Shown here: piece after piece, positions 7,671 to 16,461 of the stretch | Numbering within the stretch: position 1 is the stretch's first letter | How the letters are laid out: each line of letters starts with the position of its first letter | NCBI GenBank assembly: GCA_036380875.1 | Contig: DASVDX010000057.1 | Coordinates: forward strand, 1-64,000 | Direction of reading: 5' to 3' | Length of the DNA: 64,000 nt | From: ZC4RG17 sp036380875 | GTDB lineage: Bacteria; Actinomycetota; Acidimicrobiia; Spongiisociales; ZC4RG35 | The notes under the pieces: generated by a model | What the model saw: the letters and a program-made list of their open reading frames with translations, nothing else | Told to the model about the DNA's origin: nothing | Databases searched by the model: none | Program-made: the position numbers and the translations under genes

Positions 7671-8936
7671 TCACTCCTTGACATATGGTTGGCCGTCGGC
7701 GGCGGGCGGTCGGGCCCGGCCCACCACTCCGGCGACGACGATGATCGTCACGAGGTACGGCGCCATCAGCAGGAAGTCGGACGGGATCCCGACGTCGAGG
7801 ATGCCGAGGCGGACCTGGAGGGAGTCGGCGAACCCGAAGACGAGGGCCGCAGCCAGGGCCCCGACCGGGTGCCACCGTCCGAAGATCATCGCCGCCAGTC
7901 CGATGAAGCCGCGTCCGGCGGTCATGTTCTCGTTGAAGGCGCCCACCGACCCGAGGGTGAAGTAGGCGCCGCCGAAGCCTGCGATCAACCCACCGAGAAG
8001 GACGTTGAGGTACCGCATCCGGTAGACGTCGATGCCGAGCGTGTCGGCCGCTTTGGGATGTTCGCCCACCGCCCGGGCTCGGAGGCCCCAGCGGGTGCGG
8101 AACAGGCCGTAGGTGGTCAGGGCGACGCTGATCCACAGGGCGTACACGAAGATGTTCTGGTTGAAGAGGATCGGCCCGATGACGGGGATGTCGGCCAGGA
8201 GCGGGATCCGGATCGCCTGGAGGACCCCGGGGCGATTGAACCGGTCCGGGTTCTCCACCAGGATCTGCGAACTGAGGAACGAGGTCAGGCCGAGGGCGAA
8301 GATGTTGATCACGACCCCGGCGATGATCTGGTCGACGCGGTAGCGAATCGCCAAGACGGCGAGACCGAGGGCGAGGACCCCTCCGGAGAGAGTGGCGGCG
8401 AGAAGGCCGACCCAGGGGTTGGTGACCGTGCCCACGACCGCCGACATGAATGCCCCGGTGAGGAGCATGCCCTCGATGCCGATGTTGATCACGGCGACCC
8501 GCTCGCACAAAACGCCGGACAGGGCCCCGAAGGCGATCGGGGTGGAGGCCGCAACGGTCGTGCGGAGCATGCCCAAGAGGCTGAACGACGATCCCGCCGC
8601 GGCCCACGCCAGGAAAGCGAATGCGAACAGGACCAGGGCGATGGACAGGACGAGGTTCGACTTCTTGCCGATGCCGCGTGTCAGGTGGATCACCGCGAGG
8701 AAGGCGAATATCGCCGCCGTCACCCAGGCGAACCCGGCGGCTGAGAAGGTCAGATCGATGTCCTGGCCGGCCTCCCCCAGCCGGAACGTGGCGTCCCCCT
8801 CGGACCCCATGGCGAAGAAGAAAGCGACGATGGCGGCGAGGAGGAGATAGACGACGCCGAGGATGCGTTCCCGCTTGACCTCTGCCGGCACCCGCACCAG
8901 GTCGGCTGTGGTTTCGACAGTCGTCATGCCGACCAC
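7671..8936 (-). CDS. BMP-type (nucleoside-like) ABC transporter permease, second subunit
   Basis: This 421-aa polytopic membrane protein is of the BPD_transp_2 (RbsC-like) family. It has about ten hydrophobic segments after a short cytoplasmic N-terminus, and the conserved coupling region GVLCERVAVINIGIEGMLL. The family forms heterodimeric channels with a partner permease and pairs with BMP lipoproteins that bind nucleosides or related compounds. It overlaps the upstream permease gene by 13 nt. It is the last gene of the importer operon and faces the zinc-ribbon gene. Confidence 0.85.
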   Translation of the reverse strand: MVGMTTVETTADLVRVPAEVKRERILGVVYLLLAAIVAFFFAMGSEGDATFRLGEAGQDIDLTFSAAGFAWVTAAIFAFLAVIHLTRGIGKKSNLVLSIALVLFAFAFLAWAAAGSSFSLLGMLRTTVAASTPIAFGALSGVLCERVAVINIGIEGMLLTGAFMSAVVGTVTNPWVGLLAATLSGGVLALGLAVLAIRYRVDQIIAGVVINIFALGLTSFLSSQILVENPDRFNRPGVLQAIRIPLLADIPVIGPILFNQNIFVYALWISVALTTYGLFRTRWGLRARAVGEHPKAADTLGIDVYRMRYLNVLLGGLIAGFGGAYFTLGSVGAFNENMTAGRGFIGLAAMIFGRWHPVGALAAALVFGFADSLQVRLGILDVGIPSDFLLMAPYLVTIIVVAGVVGRARPPAADGQPYVKE

Positions 8937-10108
8937 CCTCTGGTCAGTTGACCGGCGCCTTCACCGGCCCGGACCCGGAAGATGGCCCTGACGAGCGCCG
9001 GAGCGGCGATGAAGACGATGACGAGGGCCTGCACCACCACGATCAGGTCGATGCCGACTCCGCTTCGCACCTGCATCACCTGCCCGCCGGCGCGCAGGGC
9101 GCCGAACAGCAACCCGGCGAGCACCACTCCACCCGGGTGTGACTTGCCGAGCAAGGCGAGGGCGATGGCGTCGAAGCCGATCCCGGACGTGAAGCCCGGC
9201 GACACGCTGTAGAGGACGCCGAGCGTCTGGTTGGCCCCGGCGAGGCCACCGAGGCCGCCGGAGATGGCCATGACCAGCACCGTGGTGAGGGTCACGCTCA
9301 TCCCGGCGTAGGCCGCAGCGTTGGGGTTGGAACCTACGGCACGGAACTCGAATCCCACCGTGGACCGGAAGAGCAACCACCAGATCGCCCACGCCAACAG
9401 GAGGGCGAGGATGAAGCCTCCGTGGAGTCGAAGCGAAGGGTTGATCCAGTCCAGCAGCTGAGGGAGGCGAGCGGAGGGAAGGACGTCCCGGCTGATCGGG
9501 TCGAAGCGTCCCTCGCGGATGATCGCCGGCTGCTTGAGCAGATAGTCGACGAACCGATAGGCGATGAAGTTGAGCATGATCGTCGTGATCACCTCATGGG
9601 CACCGGTCTGAGCACGTAGCCAGCCGGGGATGCCGCCCCAGATCGCCCCGCCGACGAAGCCGGCCAGGATCGCCAGAGGCAGGTGGATGAAGATCGGAAG
9701 TCCCGTGAGCATGAATCCCACCATGACGGCGGTCATGCCACCGATGGTCATCTGACCTTCCACGCCGATGTTGAAGAGCCCGGCCCGGAAGCCGAGCGCC
9801 ACCGACAGGCCGGCGATGATCAGAGGAGTCGCCGCGGTGAGCGTCTCCGAGATCGCCGACACGCCGACGAAGGCGCCGCGGAAGAGCGCGACGTAGGCAG
9901 GGATCACATCTCCAGGGCCTTCTGTGAGGACGATGATCAGGGCGCCGATCACCAGGGCCGAGAAGACGGCGAGGAGAGGAACGAGGACCACGGACCGCCA
10001 GTCGATCTGGGACGGGGCTATCCGTTCCATGAGCGGCCCACGAGGACGGGGGCCGCGTCCGGCGATATCGCCTTCCTCAGTGGTCGTGAGTTGCTCTTCT
10101 TGGCTCAT
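8924..10108 (-). CDS. BMP-type (nucleoside-like) ABC transporter permease, first subunit
   Basis: This 394-aa membrane protein has a charged N-terminal tail and around nine hydrophobic segments. It carries the family coupling segment GFRAGLFNIGVEGQMTIGG, the same N-I-G-x-E-G motif as its partner. It forms the second half of the heterodimeric channel. Its start overlaps the end of the ATPase gene (ATGA), and its end overlaps the next permease by 13 nt, so the subunits are translated in coupled fashion. Confidence 0.86.
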   Translation of the reverse strand: MSQEEQLTTTEEGDIAGRGPRPRGPLMERIAPSQIDWRSVVLVPLLAVFSALVIGALIIVLTEGPGDVIPAYVALFRGAFVGVSAISETLTAATPLIIAGLSVALGFRAGLFNIGVEGQMTIGGMTAVMVGFMLTGLPIFIHLPLAILAGFVGGAIWGGIPGWLRAQTGAHEVITTIMLNFIAYRFVDYLLKQPAIIREGRFDPISRDVLPSARLPQLLDWINPSLRLHGGFILALLLAWAIWWLLFRSTVGFEFRAVGSNPNAAAYAGMSVTLTTVLVMAISGGLGGLAGANQTLGVLYSVSPGFTSGIGFDAIALALLGKSHPGGVVLAGLLFGALRAGGQVMQVRSGVGIDLIVVVQALVIVFIAAPALVRAIFRVRAGEGAGQLTRGWSA

Positions 10109-11670
10109 GCCACCTGTCCTGCCATGTACAGGCCGAGTTCGGCAGGTGTCGTCTCGGCCGGGGTGGTCTCGGCGACGATCTTCCCCCGGTACATGACGAG
10201 GATCCGGTCGGAGAGGGCGAGGATCTCGTCGAGTTCGGAAGAGACGATGAGCACCGCCGACCCCTCGTCGCGTTCTTCCACGATCCGCTTGTGGATGTAT
10301 TCGATCGACCCCACGTCCACGCCCCGGGTCGGCTGCGAGGCGACGATGAGGGCGGTGTCGCGGGCGAACTCACGGGCCACGATGAGCTTCTGCTGGTTCC
10401 CTCCCGACAGGTGCGAGGCCAAGACATCGACCGATGGCGTGCGGACGTCGTATTGACGAACGAGCTCCTCGGCGTGGTCGCGGGCGGCGTCCCAGTCCAT
10501 CACGATGCCCCGGCTGTACGGCTTGGCGTAGTACGCATCGAGCACCAGGTTCTCGGTGAGGTCGAAGTCGAGGACCAGGCCGTCGCGCTGGCGGTCTTCG
10601 GGGACATGGGACATGCCGAGACGATGCCTCTCCCGGGGGGTGGCCCGGGTTATCTCCCTGCCGTTCAACTTGATGTGACCGGCGAGGGGGATGGCGAGGC
10701 CGGTGATGGCTTCGACCAGCTCGGTTTGGCCGTTTCCCTGGACTCCGGCGATTCCGACGATCTCGCCCGAATGGACTGCGAAGGACACCCCGTCGACGGC
10801 GCGGTGGTTGCGGGCGTCGGTGACGACGAGGTCGGTCACCTCGAGGACGGGGTCGCCGGGCTGGGCAGGAGCCTTCTCGACCACGAGCTCGACGGGGCGG
10901 CCCACCATCATCTCGGCCAACTGCTCGGGCGTGACCTCGTCCGGCTTCGCCTCGCCGACGATCTTCCCTCGGCGGAGCACCGAGATGCGGTCGGCGATCT
11001 CGAGCATCTCACCGAGCTTGTGAGTGATGAAGACGATGCCTTTGCCGGCGGCCTTCAGCCCCCGAACGATCTCGAAGAACTCGTCCACTTCCTGAGGCGT
11101 GAGGACGGAGGTGGGCTCGTCGAAGACGATGATCTCCGCCTCCCGGAAGAGCACCTTGATGATCTCGACCCGCTGCTGCAGCCCGACCGGCAGGTCCTCG
11201 ATGATGGCGTCCGGATCGACAGCGAGGCCGTAGCGGGACGAGATCTCCGCAACCTCGCGGCGAGCCTCCTGCATGTCGATACGACCCAGGGCGTCGGCGG
11301 GCTCGTTGCCCAGCACCACGTTTTCGGTGACCGTGAATACGGGCACGAGCATGAAGTGCTGATGCACCATGCCGATCCCCGCGGCGATGGCGTCACCGGG
11401 TCCCTCGAAGTCGACTTGCTGCCCGTCGATGAGGACCTGGCCTTCGTCGGCCGAATACAACCCGTAGAGGATGTTCATCAGGGTCGTCTTGCCGGCCCCG
11501 TTTTCGCCCAACAGCCCCAGTATCTCGCCGGACTCGACGGTCAGATCGACGGAGTCGTTGGCGACCACCCCGGGGAAACGTTTGGTGATTCCCCTCAGTT
11601 CGAGTCTCAGCGGAAGCCTCCGGACATGGCGCTCGGAGCATAACCTCGTCGAAAGTGCGCCACCACTCAA
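10105..11670 (-). CDS. BMP-type (nucleoside-like) ABC transporter ATP-binding protein with two ABC domains
   Basis: The product has two fused nucleotide-binding domains, as in RbsA/YufO. Domain 1 has an intact Walker A (GENGAGKTT) and signature region. Domain 2 has a degenerate Walker A (GVQGNGQTE) with signature LSGGNQQK, which is normal for this family. The start is uncertain. The longest frame begins with a TTG at 11670 that has no Shine-Dalgarno sequence. A GGAGG at 11617-11621 sits 6 nt before an in-frame CTG at 11610, giving a 501-aa protein closer to family length and beginning LRLELRGITKRF. It powers uptake by the two permeases downstream. Confidence 0.85.
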   Translation of the reverse strand: MSGGALSTRLCSERHVRRLPLRLELRGITKRFPGVVANDSVDLTVESGEILGLLGENGAGKTTLMNILYGLYSADEGQVLIDGQQVDFEGPGDAIAAGIGMVHQHFMLVPVFTVTENVVLGNEPADALGRIDMQEARREVAEISSRYGLAVDPDAIIEDLPVGLQQRVEIIKVLFREAEIIVFDEPTSVLTPQEVDEFFEIVRGLKAAGKGIVFITHKLGEMLEIADRISVLRRGKIVGEAKPDEVTPEQLAEMMVGRPVELVVEKAPAQPGDPVLEVTDLVVTDARNHRAVDGVSFAVHSGEIVGIAGVQGNGQTELVEAITGLAIPLAGHIKLNGREITRATPRERHRLGMSHVPEDRQRDGLVLDFDLTENLVLDAYYAKPYSRGIVMDWDAARDHAEELVRQYDVRTPSVDVLASHLSGGNQQKLIVAREFARDTALIVASQPTRGVDVGSIEYIHKRIVEERDEGSAVLIVSSELDEILALSDRILVMYRGKIVAETTPAETTPAELGLYMAGQVA

Positions 11671-11682
11671 GGGTCTTTGGTC

Positions 11683-11745
11683 AGAAGTCGGGAGTCGGAA
11701 GTCGGAAGGCGGAAGTCGGAAGGCGGAAGTCGGAAGGCGGAAGGC
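11683..11745. repeat. Heptanucleotide tandem repeat (9 units)
   Basis: Nine consecutive 7-nt units of the form GGAAGTC/GGAAGGC lie between the ABC ATPase and the SLH gene. The first two units are variant and the last six alternate in a 14-nt superperiod. A 7-nt unit would rotate the reading frame, so this is noncoding. It lies upstream of the ATPase start, in a spot where copy-number change could affect expression. Confidence 0.7.
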
Positions 11746-11825
11746 GACGCGATCTGCCCACGGTCTCAGTGCTCTGACAGGCGCGACCCGCGCATCGCAC
11801 CAGTACGCCGACGGGCGAGGGGGTT

Positions 11826-11843
11826 CGGGGGGTCGTCCCCCCG
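11826..11843 (-). terminator. GC hairpin downstream of the SLH gene
   Basis: C-GGGGGG-TCGT-CCCCCC-G forms a 7-bp, very stable stem 36 nt past the SLH gene stop. There is no U tract on the minus strand, so it may attenuate or mark an mRNA end instead of terminating efficiently. Confidence 0.35.
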
Positions 11844-11879
11844 CCCGAGCGAAGCGAGGGGAATCAACACAGGCGGCGG

Positions 11880-12647
11880 TCAGTTGCCGGCGAACTCCTG
11901 GATGACGATCTGATCGCTGCTCCAGCAGCCGGGGTCCACCATGGCGTCCATGCCCGCTCCCCCGACCGAGGTCCGCGCCCAGATGCTGACGGTGTGAGTT
12001 CCCTCTGCGAGTCCATCGAACACGCCGGTCATCGATGCCTGCACACCGTTGGCCCCGGCCTCCGCGCTTCGGACCCTCACCCGGGCACGCCCCGTGGACG
12101 GCGCCTGGTCGTCGATCCGCAACTCGAAGAGCGCTCCGGTCCCGGCGGTGAACTCACGGACGTGCACCCGACCGTTGAATGTCGCCACGATCGTGGAGCC
12201 GCTCCCGAGGACCTGGAATTGCCCCACGTCGACCACCTTTCGGTAGGTCGGGTCGATGTCGATCGCCGCCGCGCAATCGACATTCAATGTGGAGATCGAG
12301 ACGAGTTGCCCGGGGACGCGATCGGCCGTGACCGCATGCTGGGCTTCGACCGCGGTGGCGGCATCCACGACCCGGTTCTCCGCCAACCTGCGGAGGAAGG
12401 ACGCCATCTGCTGGCGCAGAACAGGCTGTTCGGGACAGAACCGGTCGTTGGTCGGCGGGTTGCATCCCACCGTGACACCGGCGTCCGCCAGCCACGTGAT
12501 GTCGTCGTGGTGGACGTTCGACGAGGGAACGTCAGTGAATCGATCGGCGGCGACGACCATCACCGGAAGGAGGGTCACCGCCACGACGAAGAAGAAGACC
12601 GCCGGGGCTCGCCGGACCGCGAGACGGCGGCTAGGGGTATCGCCCAT
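11880..12647 (-). CDS. Secreted protein with one S-layer-homology-like domain
   Basis: The 255-aa product has a Tat/Sec-like N-terminus (RRLAVRRAPAVFFFVVAVTL, then Ala-rich) followed by a single SLH-like unit: RFTDVPSSNVHHDDITWLAD, GCNPP and FCPEQPVLRQQMASFLRRL. The remaining 160 residues are predicted beta-rich with repeated V/I strands and few Cys. The Shine-Dalgarno GGGAGG precedes the ATG. It lies between the BMP lipoprotein and ATPase genes of the importer, an unusual place for a cell-surface protein. It may be an unrelated insertion in the operon or a surface tether. Confidence 0.7.
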   Translation of the reverse strand: MGDTPSRRLAVRRAPAVFFFVVAVTLLPVMVVAADRFTDVPSSNVHHDDITWLADAGVTVGCNPPTNDRFCPEQPVLRQQMASFLRRLAENRVVDAATAVEAQHAVTADRVPGQLVSISTLNVDCAAAIDIDPTYRKVVDVGQFQVLGSGSTIVATFNGRVHVREFTAGTGALFELRIDDQAPSTGRARVRVRSAEAGANGVQASMTGVFDGLAEGTHTVSIWARTSVGGAGMDAMVDPGCWSSDQIVIQEFAGN

Positions 12648-12731
12648 CTTTCGCCTCCCGTTCTGGATCCCCGCACGCTACCGCCCACCGGGCCCGCCAC
12701 GTGGGAAAGGCGCGTATCCGAGAGCAACAAG

Positions 12732-12757
12732 ACGGGCCCCGCTATCGCGGGGCCCGT
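12732..12757 (-). terminator. Intrinsic terminator after the BMP lipoprotein gene
   Basis: ACGGGCCCCGC-4 nt-GCGGGGCCCGT is a perfect 11-bp stem, followed on the minus strand by CTTGTTG and on the plus strand by TTGTGTTT. Located 25 nt past the lipoprotein stop, it would limit read-through and make the lipoprotein transcript more abundant than the rest of the operon. Confidence 0.7.
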
Positions 12758-12781
12758 TTGTGTTTCCCGACGAAGGCCAGA

Positions 12782-13984
12782 TCAGTTCTGGGCCATGTCG
12801 CGGGCGTTGAGGGAGCCGTCGGCCAGCTGCTGGCGCAGCTGCTCGACCTGGTCCACCAGCGCCTGGTCGACGCTCGGGGCGATGGTGCCGAGGCCCACGC
12901 CGTCTTCGGCGATGGTGAACACCCGGGTGCCACCCTGGAAGTTGCCTTCGGCAACGTCCTTGATCACCGAGTAGGCGGCCACGTCCAGACCCTTCAGCAC
13001 GGACGTGAGGATGACGTCTTCGTACTGGGGCATGGTCTGGGTCCAGTCGGCGTCCACACCGACCACCCACAGGTTGCCCAGCTCCGCGGCGAGGGCGGCG
13101 GTGCCCTCACCCACCGGGCCGGCTACGGGCAGGATCACGTCGGCGCCGTCGTCGACGAAGGCCTGGCTCACGTTGCGGCCGTTGTCGAGGTTCTCGAAAT
13201 CGCCGGTGAAGGTGCCCGTCTGCTCCTCGGGGTTCCAGCCCAGCACCTGGACGTCGGTGCCGTTCTGCTCGTTGTAGTAGCGGGCGCCGTAGACGAAGCC
13301 GTCCATGAAGTCGGTGACCGCGCCGGGAAGCTGGATGCCGCCATAGGTGGCGATCACGCCGGTTTCGCTGACTCCGGCGGCCAGGTAGCCGGCCAGGAAG
13401 GCGGCGTCGACGGTGTTGAACACCGCTCCAACGACGTTGGGCAGGTCAGACTCGAGCACCGCGTTCTCGTCGTCGCTCTCCGCCGGCCAGGCGAAGTCGA
13501 GGATCTCGAAGTACTGGTCCGGGTTGGCCTGGGCGGCCGCCGCAGTGGCATCGCCGAGCAGGAAGCCGACCGTGATGATCAGGTCACATCCCTCCTGGAT
13601 CCAAGAGTTGATGTTGGTCTCGTAGTCGGTCGCCGACGTCGACTCGAGATAGTCGGAGTCTTCGGTGGCATAGCCGTCGGCGATGGCATCCTGCACACCC
13701 TTCCAGGCGGTCTGGTTGAAGGACCGGTCGTCGATACCGCCGGTGTCGGTCACCTGGCAGGCGCGGATCGGCGTCACGTCGGCGGTGGGACCCTCCGTCG
13801 TCGCCGTAGTGTCCGGCGTCGTACCTTCGGTGGTCTCGGGCGTCGCTTCCGTGGTCTCAGGAGTCGTGGCCTGAGTGGTGTCAGGAGCAGCGGTCGTTTC
13901 CTGGGCCGGCTCATCACCACCACAGGCGGCGAGTACCAGGGCCAACGCCACGAGTAACGCGACTAACCGCGTGTACTTTCTCAC
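12782..13984 (-). CDS. BMP family ABC transporter substrate-binding lipoprotein
   Basis: The GTG at 13984 is chosen because GGAGGATGAC sits just upstream and the next codons encode a classic lipoprotein signal (VALLVALALVLAAC, lipobox LAAC). A Thr/Glu/Pro-rich linker of about 50 residues follows. The Bmp/PnrA-like periplasmic-binding domain comes next (IRACQVTDTGGIDDRSFNQTAW, an N-terminal family signature). Family members bind nucleosides or related ligands at the outer face of the membrane and deliver them to the permease pair. The specific ligand here cannot be read from sequence. Confidence 0.9.
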   Translation of the reverse strand: MRKYTRLVALLVALALVLAACGGDEPAQETTAAPDTTQATTPETTEATPETTEGTTPDTTATTEGPTADVTPIRACQVTDTGGIDDRSFNQTAWKGVQDAIADGYATEDSDYLESTSATDYETNINSWIQEGCDLIITVGFLLGDATAAAAQANPDQYFEILDFAWPAESDDENAVLESDLPNVVGAVFNTVDAAFLAGYLAAGVSETGVIATYGGIQLPGAVTDFMDGFVYGARYYNEQNGTDVQVLGWNPEEQTGTFTGDFENLDNGRNVSQAFVDDGADVILPVAGPVGEGTAALAAELGNLWVVGVDADWTQTMPQYEDVILTSVLKGLDVAAYSVIKDVAEGNFQGGTRVFTIAEDGVGLGTIAPSVDQALVDQVEQLRQQLADGSLNARDMAQN

Positions 13985-14053
13985 GTTGTCATCCTCCGTT
14001 TGGGGGTCATGGCGGTGGAGCATGCCTCCTCCCGCCGCCAGGCATGGTAGTGA

Positions 14054-14707
14054 TCACACAGCCTGACCGGGCGAGATGGACGGCACACCACGGACGCTAT
14101 AGATCAGCGGGATCGACGCAAGGGCCACAAGTCCCTTCACCACGACGTTCACCCAGAAGATCGACCAGGCCAACTCCGTGGGGAACACACCGGCCAGAAC
14201 GGCCACCCCGACGAAGATCGCCGAGTCGATTGGAACCGCCACGGCGTTGGAGGAGAGCACCCGACCCCACAGATGGCGGTCGCCGAAACGACGCACCCAG
14301 GCCGAGTACACCTCTGTGTCGATGAGCTCGGAGACGACCTCGGCGAGAATCGAAGCGACGACGATGCCCCACACCGGGGCCAGCACGTCCCCGAAGTGGA
14401 CTGTCTGGGGAGCGGTGTCGGCGGCGGGCAGCCGCGAGGTTGCGAGGAAAAGCAGCGCCATGCCGATGTTGATCACGGCAGCGGTGACGATCAGCACCCG
14501 GGCAGCGGTCTTCCCCGCAACCTTGTGGACCAGGTCTCGCAGCGTGAACGTGAACGGGTAGACGAGGGTGCCGGCGTCGACGGCGAAGCCGGCGAGTTCG
14601 ACGATCCGGAGCGACGCCACATCGGAGAGCACCTGGGCCGCGACGTAGCTGCTCGCCACGACCAGGAGCACCGTGAGCACCGGAGGGCGGTCGAGAGTGG
14701 TGGCCAT
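14054..14707 (-). CDS. VUT family queuosine precursor transporter
   Basis: This 217-aa polytopic membrane protein has about six hydrophobic segments and the YhhQ/VUT-family pattern. Features include PFTFTLRDLVHKVAGKTAAR after the second segment, SILAEVVSELIDTEVYSAW with conserved acidic residues in the membrane, and LSSNAVAVPIDSAIFVGVAVL. Characterised members import queuosine precursors (preQ0/preQ1) for tRNA modification. It follows the importer cluster on the same strand but with its own start. No recognisable preQ1 riboswitch was seen in the short leader. Confidence 0.82.
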   Translation of the reverse strand: MATTLDRPPVLTVLLVVASSYVAAQVLSDVASLRIVELAGFAVDAGTLVYPFTFTLRDLVHKVAGKTAARVLIVTAAVINIGMALLFLATSRLPAADTAPQTVHFGDVLAPVWGIVVASILAEVVSELIDTEVYSAWVRRFGDRHLWGRVLSSNAVAVPIDSAIFVGVAVLAGVFPTELAWSIFWVNVVVKGLVALASIPLIYSVRGVPSISPGQAV

Positions 14708-14757
14708 CGGGAAGAGTCAACTGCCCGTGCGCCGCCCTGTGCAAGCTCGCCTGACCG

Positions 14758-15057
14758 TCAGGTTCCTCGAGCGAGCACGTCATCGAAGAACGACGCCACC
14801 ACCTCGGCGTACTCTGCGGGGTGGGTGCGCTGGGGGATGTGGCCCGACTCGAGCTCGTCGAGGCGCCCTTCTTCGAGCAAGGCCCTCACCGCTTCGGTAC
14901 CCGCCGCCACCTCGTCGAAAGCGGCGCGTTCGTGCGTGCTGTCGTCGACGAGCATGGCCGCATGATCGTGTGTACCCATGGTGCATGGACCAACGCCGAA
15001 TCGTTCGGCCAGTTCCAGAGAGCTCCACCTGTCCGGTCCGAAGTCGCCATCGTCCAC
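14758..15057 (-). pseudogene. Probable alpha/beta-hydrolase C-terminal fragment
   Basis: The 99-residue frame ends in a segment typical of the C-terminus of alpha/beta hydrolases: LDELESGHIPQRTHPAEYAE, then VVASFFDDVL. There the His would be the catalytic-triad His. The nucleophile elbow (GxSxG) and catalytic Asp region are absent, and the first 45 residues do not resemble a complete domain. This suggests a truncated remnant. It could instead be a short unrelated protein, but the GHxPQ...P pattern makes a hydrolase origin the better reading. Confidence 0.45.
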
Positions 15058-15102
15058 TTCCGCCTTCCGCCCGACTCTACGGGCCGGAGACGGGAGCCGT
15101 CC

Positions 15103-16416
15103 TCAGGCTCGGCGACCGGCGAGAGCCGCCGGGGGGCGGAGGAGGCCGCCGACGACCACGCCGATGATCGGCAAGGTGAGGATGAACCCGTTGAGACCGT
15201 CGGGATCGGCTATGCCGATCGCCGCCAGCAGGCCCAGCCCGGCGCACACCCCGATGACGGCCAGCACCGGCCGCCAGGCCGCCGGCGCCGGCCGGGTGTC
15301 GGCCGCGGGGCGTTCGAATCGACCCATGAGGGCGACCAACCCGAGGGTCACGATCCCCACGATCAGGAACCACAGGGGGCGTGACCACCACCACGCCGCC
15401 GAAAGCGGCTCGATACGGAGGCCGATTCCGCCAGTGACGAGCGAAAGCCCGATGACGATCACCATCGCCGTCAAGTGCCACAGGTAGAGGGTCATGATCT
15501 GGGCGTTGATCGCCACCACGCCGAACCACGCCCGGGGTCGGTCGAGCCAGCGGCGCAGAGGCTGCTCGAGGGAAAGCACCAGGCCTGCCTGGAACAGGCC
15601 GAGGAAGGCCAATGTGACCCGGGGTGGGTAGGAATTCGACACTTCGGCTGTGTCGAGGCCCACCATCGCCACGGGGTAAGGGCCGGCGGTGACGAGAACG
15701 ATCGTGGCGACGAGCCCGATCGCCGCCAGCAGGAGGCGCTTGCCCACTCCACCCAGCTGCCCGTCCAGCCAGGCGTATCCGAGCTGGTGGACCGTCCCCC
15801 AGACGAAGACGTAGTTCAGGAAGCCGACGGGAACGAGGCCGAAGCCGAGCGAGAGGAGATCCGCCACCCCGGCCAGGAGGACGCCGGCTGCGATCGACCA
15901 CCAGCCGAAGCGCTCCCACAGCCACAGCCCGACCGGCGCCAGCGTGACGATCACTACATAGGCCGCCAGGAACCAGGTCGGGACGAGGGCGACCTGAGAT
16001 GCGGTCTGGAGCATTCGCCAATCGAGACCGAGGCGCAGACCGACCCAGCCTCCGATCGTCCACACGATCAGGAGCGGCAGCACCGGGATGATCAAGCGCC
16101 GGATCCGGCTCCGCAGCCACCCTCCGTAGGTTTCACCCTTGCGGCGGGACGAGCGCCACGACACACCGTTGGCGTAGCCGCCGACGACGAAGAAGATCGG
16201 CATCACCTGGAGCAGCCAGGTCACCGGATGCGTCCAGGTGGCCATCTCGAGGAGGTGACCGGTGACGAGCTCCCCGTCCTGCACTTCCACAGCGGCCATC
16301 GACCAGTGACCGAAGACCACGACGAGGATCGAGAACGCCCGCAGAGCGTCGACGGATCGGTTGCGGTCGGCGGGGGTGCGCTCGGCCAGGGAACGCATCG
16401 AATCGAGCAGGCTCAT
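15103..16416 (-). CDS. Membrane acyltransferase family 3 protein
   Basis: The 437-aa product has the Acyltransferase_3 layout: an N-terminal RNRSVDALRAFSILVVVFGH (R/H catalytic region), then about ten transmembrane helices. FFVVGGYANGVSWRSSRRKG and LRSRIRRLIIPVL match conserved early loops. Family members transfer acyl groups to sugars, glycans or lipids at the cytoplasmic membrane. The start is supported by GGAGG upstream of the ATG. The substrate is unknown. The M15 peptidase next door suggests a cell-envelope setting. Confidence 0.82.
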   Translation of the reverse strand: MSLLDSMRSLAERTPADRNRSVDALRAFSILVVVFGHWSMAAVEVQDGELVTGHLLEMATWTHPVTWLLQVMPIFFVVGGYANGVSWRSSRRKGETYGGWLRSRIRRLIIPVLPLLIVWTIGGWVGLRLGLDWRMLQTASQVALVPTWFLAAYVVIVTLAPVGLWLWERFGWWSIAAGVLLAGVADLLSLGFGLVPVGFLNYVFVWGTVHQLGYAWLDGQLGGVGKRLLLAAIGLVATIVLVTAGPYPVAMVGLDTAEVSNSYPPRVTLAFLGLFQAGLVLSLEQPLRRWLDRPRAWFGVVAINAQIMTLYLWHLTAMVIVIGLSLVTGGIGLRIEPLSAAWWWSRPLWFLIVGIVTLGLVALMGRFERPAADTRPAPAAWRPVLAVIGVCAGLGLLAAIGIADPDGLNGFILTLPIIGVVVGGLLRPPAALAGRRA

Positions 16417-16461
16417 GATGCGGCCTCCATCCTCGGAACCGTAGCCGGAAGAGCGCTCCGG

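Noticed and set aside
11683..11745. CRISPR array
   Set aside because: Units are only 7 nt with no spacers and no cas genes.
14708..14757. preQ1 riboswitch before the queuosine-precursor transporter gene
   Set aside because: The leader is too short and lacks the preQ1 aptamer pattern.
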